Below are positions 59,668 through 64,000 of a DNA stretch of 64,000 bases, piece by piece. The notes below the pieces were generated by a model. That model did not search any database, was not told the DNA's origin, and saw only the letters and a program-made list of their open reading frames with translations. Made by a program: the position numbers and the translations under genes. Each line of letters starts with the position of its first letter. Position 1 is the first letter of the stretch. This DNA comes from Sinotaia quadrata (Eukaryota; Mollusca; Gastropoda; Architaenioglossa; Viviparidae): contig CM054182.1 of NCBI GenBank assembly GCA_028829895.1, forward strand, positions 5,240,501 to 5,304,500, written 5' to 3'.

Positions 59668-60709
59668 TGTCACAGTCTGATAAAATTGTCCGACTTCGTG
59701 ACCCACTTGCCTTGTTTACTTCAAATTCGAATATTTGAAACCCTTGGCCCTTTGTTCAAAAGCTTCCTTTTTCTAGGTGCTTCTAGAACAGGTCAAGATG
59801 TTATGTAACTTTAGGACCATTGTCCAGTTCTCGAACCAACCACATGCTTTGCGAACAGTCACGTGATACGCAATATACCTTTCTATATATGTACCCACAC
59901 GCTTCCGCTCCCTCACTTCGAGCACATTTTAGCTAATTCCATCAGCTTACTCGGGTCGTGAGAGGCAGCCGGCGCCATAGAGAATCAAGGTACCCTTCGA
60001 CTTCTCTCAAAGGTCGGCTCATGGTTCATGTTTCACCATGCCTCACCTGCATTAGCTTATTGGTATAAGCGTGTCGAAATCCACTCTGAGGGCCATGCTG
60101 CAAAAATTCCAGTTCCTAGCCACTAACAAAGGGACATCATTCCTTATGCACCACGTGTGTCGTTAAAGGGGGACTGAGGGAACGAACCGGCATGACTGAG
60201 TGTTGAGACCAAGGATACAAGAATAGAGCTAAGTGCAAAATCAAGTGTACAGATCTCAAAGGAACACTTTTCTGGCAATTTAGATTGACAAAAATCAGGC
60301 ATAGGCGCGTAAAGACAGAGTGAAGACTATTCGCGTTGCATTCGATTTATTGTTAATTTGTTAAACTTTATTAAATCTTATTTTCTTGTTAATACCTCTT
60401 AGTAGTTGATTTCTATGCACAATAGACCAATTAGATTAATTCTTAGATTTGAATGGGGGCGGATGAGCAGAAAGATTGATGACGAGTGCATATTAATTTA
60501 GAGGGATTTAACTGTTTTCAAATCTAGCTAAAAGTTCGCAGTTTATTAGTCTGTAAATTTGTCGTCTGAACTACAAGACGCACTTTTAATTAGTCAGATA
60601 ATAAATTGAGCAACCAGTCTGCGTAGAATATGAGAGGAAGAATTAATTATATTTAAGGTCTTTTAATTATTCTAAGCAGGGTCTTTAAATAAATACTGGA
60701 AACGTAACA
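59668..60709 (+). repeat. 3' LTR (1042 bp)
   Basis: Same length and, by eye, same sequence as the 5' LTR. A 60-codon-scale frame straddling the LTR start (59566-59808) is not a gene. Confidence 0.97.
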
Positions 60710-60714
60710 GTCAT
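60710..60714. other. Target-site duplication, right copy (GTCAT)
   Basis: Pairs with 53408-53412. Without the element the site would read GGCTTTGTCATCAATGTAG. Confidence 0.93.
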
Positions 60715-61019
60715 CAATGTAGAACTTAGACTTCAACTTAACAAGCTTAGCTGCCCTTGATCCCAGTGTCCGGTCAACCATAAAAGTTCGTTTCAGGGCA
60801 GTAAAAACATTAAATTGGAGTCGCAATGAAAAGTATGGGGTTTTCTCTTCTTTTTTTTTTTCTTTCTATTTTGACGCCATACACTGAATTTGTATCAGGT
60901 GTGCACTCCCTTTATGTTTACGAGTGTTTACGAGTGACGCTATTGTTCACCTTATACGAGTATTTCAAATCAGATCTGAGAAAAGGGAAATTTTGTTTTA
61001 CAAGTGACAATAGTGTATA
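60715..61019. other. Unique DNA, no gene recognised
   Basis: Nothing supported. Confidence 0.4.
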
Positions 61020-61307
61020 CGATATGCAAGAAATTGACAAATTTCGTATTTCTACAAGTATCTAAAACACAGACCTTAAAGATCATATGATATGCAAGAA
61101 ATTTAAGAGTGACAAATCTCGTATTTCTACAAGTATCTAAAACACAGACCTTAAAGATCATACGACACGCAAGAAAGTGACAAATCTCGTATTTCTACAA
61201 GTATCTAAAACACAGACCTTAAAGATCATATGATATGCAAGAAATTTAAGAGTGACAAATCTCGTATTTCTACAAGTAGCTGAGACACAGACCTTAAAGA
61301 TCATATA
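61020..61307. repeat. Minisatellite, alternating 69- and 74-bp units, four copies
   Basis: Units with GATATGCAAGAAA, GACAAATCTCGTATTTCTAC and ACACAGACCTTAAAGATCAT start at 61020, 61089, 61163 and 61232. The spacing alternates because TTAAGAG is present in only every second unit. Confidence 0.93.
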
Positions 61308-62392
61308 GATGCAAATCAAGTGCCCCACAACTCTTAAGCCCGCAAGTGACTTTTGTACTTTTTATATTCATATTTTAAATCAATTATCACAGATTCCGCA
61401 TTTCTGAAAGTGAATTTAATGTCTAACCTGTACTAGTAATTTAATTCTAGTATTACAACTCACTTCTTTATAATTATGCCTTAAACATTTACATTAAACA
61501 AACAGTTTTAATAAAGTACCACATATCACTTCTTTGTACGAGTGACTTTAGTATTCATCGATTGCAAAAAAATTGAAATCTAGTTCCACACATTTTCTAT
61601 TTCTACGAATGTTATTAGTGAAAAACTTAAACCAGCAATTAACTGCATGTACAAGAGGCCAAACGTATCATAAATCTCAGTTCTACAGCCACAACTTTAA
61701 CGTACATCTTACCGGCCCTTATTTACAGAGTTATACACACCCAAGACTTCTGCATACAACCCACATCATCAGCGGAAAACATATCATAATATAATGTCAT
61801 CCAATGTCTGCTTTAGTGGCCCACCACCCTTCCTTTCAACCATTCATGCATGAAGGTCAAATGGTCTATATCCCTCGTACACGACAACAAGTATTGCACC
61901 ACAGTTCAAGGTCAATAATGGAACATTTCGTCATTATCTGTCTATCTCGCTGCCTATCTTGCTGGCTGTCTATCTAACTATTTATCACACTTTTCATCTA
62001 TTACACTATCTTCTGTCACTTATACAGTTCTCTTAAATGTCTTCCAACAGTTGCTCATATTGATAAAACGAGGGCATTTATAAAGTCCATTTCTATAACT
62101 TTAGTTTTCTCATCTTAAAAACATGGGCTTCTTTGAAGCAAGTTAGAAATTCCTTTCCAGCCGTACTTCTCTAGCGAGTAGTGAGTGCAGTTTGAAATAT
62201 AAATATAATGATATCAAGATCCGGCGATACCGTAATAAAATTAATCCACTTTGAAAATATTTTTCTGTTTATCTGCAATATATCTTTATTTTATCAGAAA
62301 GACACCCATTTAATCTATTCATCGATGTAAATCCACCTGTCAGTCTATTCGTCCATTCATCCATTTATCAAACAATTTTTCATTTGTGTTAG
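61308..62392. other. Unique DNA, no gene recognised
   Basis: A small TCTATC patch lies at about 61938-61985. Nothing else supported. Confidence 0.4.
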
Positions 62393-62582
62393 AGAGAGAT
62401 AGACACACAGACGGAGGTACAGACATAGAGAGGGGAATGAGTGAAAAGAAAGGGAGATAGACACACAGACGGACGAACAGGCATACAGAGGGGAATGAGA
62501 AAAAAGAATTGGAGATAGACACAGACGGACGTACAGACATACAGAGGGGAATGAGAGAAAAGAATGAGAGATAGACACACAA
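62393..62582. repeat. Minisatellite, 56-60-bp unit, three copies
   Basis: GAGATAGACACACAGACGGA, ACATACAGAGGGGAATGAG units. Three overlapping minus-strand Ser/Leu/Cys frames are artefacts. Confidence 0.94.
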
Positions 62583-63410
62583 TCTACATGACAGAGAAAA
62601 GCGTGTCTTCAATTCTCTTTCTCAGAGAGTCAGACGGTAAGATGAGGTAACTCAGCTCGTGGACACGATTGTAACTATTTAAGCACTAAACAACGCAGAA
62701 TACTTCGCTTGCCAATCTATTAACACGCTTCCGCTTTAACGGATACCAACTGTCACAAATCTACGTCAATGCACAATGAACGGCGTCCGTTCAGAAGTGT
62801 TCACAGCAAACACCTCAGTGTCGACAGCCGCGCTGGTGATTTTACTCGGTGATAAGTAAGGATGGCAGTGATTAAACTAAAAGTAATTATTTAAAAAATA
62901 AATAACAAGAAAATATGATTGCAAAATCTCTCTCTAGCCGTTTCCCCCCGTCGAACACCCCCTCCCCCACCTCACAGACATTCGGCTTTTCCGCCCACTT
63001 CCATACTTCTCATTTCCCCGAGTAACGATCGTTCGAAACGTCTTCAGAATCAAGCAAATCAGTTGCGTTTTTTAAACAGCTGTCTTGAGCGAAAATTAGT
63101 TTTGCTTCAAATTGCTACAGCATATGAGCGTCATAAATCTACATGGTATGTGTCGGCTTGCATTCCGAACATGTTCTTGACAAATTGAAATGCGGCGTCG
63201 TGCCAACTGCACGTGCGATACGCACCATGACGACAACATACGGCCAAGGTCAGTGGGTTGTGGAGTAGATTAGAAGAGGGGGGAGGAGTGTGGTCTGGGA
63301 AACGGAATGAATTGCCGACGGGCAAAATGTAAGGTAAAGTTAGAACTGTTGAAGTTGCATGGTTAATAGTTAGAGCAAGGTACACCAACTCCTGCTAAAA
63401 GGGTCAAACG
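62583..63410. other. Unique DNA, no gene recognised
   Basis: C-rich patches near 62945-62970. Overlapping short frames on both strands (62919-63188 plus, 63131-63388 minus) are not recognised. Confidence 0.4.
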
Positions 63411-63478
63411 GAAACGGCCAGCAGAGAGGCTGAGAGCTACAACAACCGATTTATCTGAGGGTTCAAGTCTCGCTATAG
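63411..63478 (+). other. tRNA-like sequence, possible SINE head
   Basis: AGCAGAGAGGCTGAGAGCTA (A-box-like) is followed about 20 bp later by GAGGGTTCAAGTCTCGCT (B-box-like). The spacing suits a pol III internal promoter. No full cloverleaf seen. Confidence 0.3.
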
Positions 63479-63479
63479 T

Positions 63480-63732
63480 TCTTCATTTCCTTCCTCACGT
63501 TATTCTATTTGTGCTTTGCACTACAACCCCCCCCTCCCCCCGTCACCGCCTCACTAAAGCGAAGCTTGGATTTGTTGTTACATTTGCATTCTCCTCTAAG
63601 TGTTTCGCTTCCTCACGTCATTCTACTTGCGCTTTGCCCTACTCCCCCCCCCCCACCCCGGTCACCGCCTAAGTAAGTCACTAAAGCGAAGCTCGGATTA
63701 GTTACAGATGCATTCACCTCTAAGTGCTTTCG
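63480..63732. repeat. Direct duplication of about 120-125 bp with poly-C
   Basis: TTCCTCACGTTATTCTATTT GTGCTTTGC, a C-run, GTCACCGCCT, CACTAAAGCGAAGCT and CACCTCTAAGTG-type blocks occur twice in order, from about 63488 and about 63608. The second copy has an extra AAGTAAGT. Confidence 0.9.
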
Positions 63733-64000
63733 CTTCGTTTTGTCAAAACATCGCCAGCCTGTGATTAGGTCATTGAATGTGCAGCGCACGTCTCAATAAA
63801 CGGAAGTTCAGACAAGCTACAAAAAGGTGTCATGTCAATGGCAGAGAAACATTTTTCGACTTCTCGTTTGGACCGGTTGATGTTGAACTTGAAGTCTGTC
63901 AGTCTTTAAATTCTCACTCACTAAAGTATCGTTCACACTAGCAGTTTTCATGTCTACATCATCAGCACATTTTTAGAGTAAAGGCCAGTTATGAACGAAT
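63733..64000. other. Unique DNA, no gene recognised
   Basis: Nothing supported to the end of the window. Confidence 0.4.

Larger units (their letters stand above)
53413..60709 (+). mobile_element. Complete Ty3/gypsy-superfamily LTR retrotransposon, Gmr1-like (7297 bp)
   Basis: Two 1042-bp LTRs (53413-54454 and 59668-60709) frame an internal region of 5213 bp. That region has a primer-binding-site candidate just inside the left LTR, one 1456-codon Gag-Pol frame and a polypurine tract against the right LTR. LTRs start TGTCACAG and end GTAACA (TG..CA type). A 5-bp GTCAT duplication flanks the whole, so the insertion is unrearranged. The internal order Gag, PR, IN, RT, RH separates it from ordinary gypsy elements (RT-RH-IN) and places it with the Gmr1-like group. 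No env-like frame follows pol: only about 210 bp lie between the stop and the polypurine tract. I read the LTRs as identical, so the insertion must be very recent, and nothing visible would prevent it being autonomous. Confidence 0.96.

Overview
The window is eukaryotic, intergenic-looking DNA from an invertebrate, and I recognise no host gene in it. Non-coding DNA is AT-rich and carries long (TG)n, (GATA)n, (TCTA)n and (GA)n microsatellites. It also holds about 40 unrelated minisatellites, one decayed LINE and one intact LTR retrotransposon. A lophotrochozoan, perhaps a mollusc, would fit this texture, but no gene here proves the taxon. Most long open frames outside the retrotransposon are by-products of tandem repeats, and many are open on both strands.

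Layout: 1-2.1 kb, AT/TG-rich DNA, then a 5'-truncated and broken LINE reverse transcriptase. 2.2-6.2 kb, minisatellites, a tRNA-like SINE-head candidate and a polypurine tract. 6.25-8.0, 13.07-13.24 and 20.3-22.0 kb, three diverged copies of an unnamed non-coding repeat. 8.8-19.7 kb, microsatellites and arrays of 16, 57, 39, 37, 37, 33, 19, 60, 59 and about 48 bp. 22.2-31.1 kb, trinucleotide, GA and GATA tracts, then arrays of 25, 29, 43, 27, 81 and about 55 bp. 32-43.5 kb, a 555-bp CA/TCGCAC tract, then arrays of 39, 88, 16, 28, 56, 57, 34, 12 and 66 bp; the 66-bp array is followed by a second copy of a GGAGTCGG-type repeat first seen at 12.6 kb in the other orientation. 43.6-53.4 kb, mostly unique sequence with tRNA-like B boxes and short arrays. 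60.7-64 kb, unique sequence with a few short arrays.

The main object is a complete Ty3/gypsy-superfamily element at 53413-60709. It has two 1042-bp LTRs that I read as identical, a 5-bp target duplication (GTCAT), a primer-binding-site candidate, a polypurine tract, and one uninterrupted 1456-codon Gag-Pol frame. The domain order is Gag, protease, integrase, reverse transcriptase, RNase H. Integrase before RT is the Ty1/copia order, on a polyprotein whose RT, RNase H and integrase look Ty3/gypsy. This is the hallmark of the Gmr1-like group. The second half of Gag resembles the capsid fold from which the vertebrate SCAN domain is thought to derive. The element looks very young and is the only convincing coding sequence in the window.
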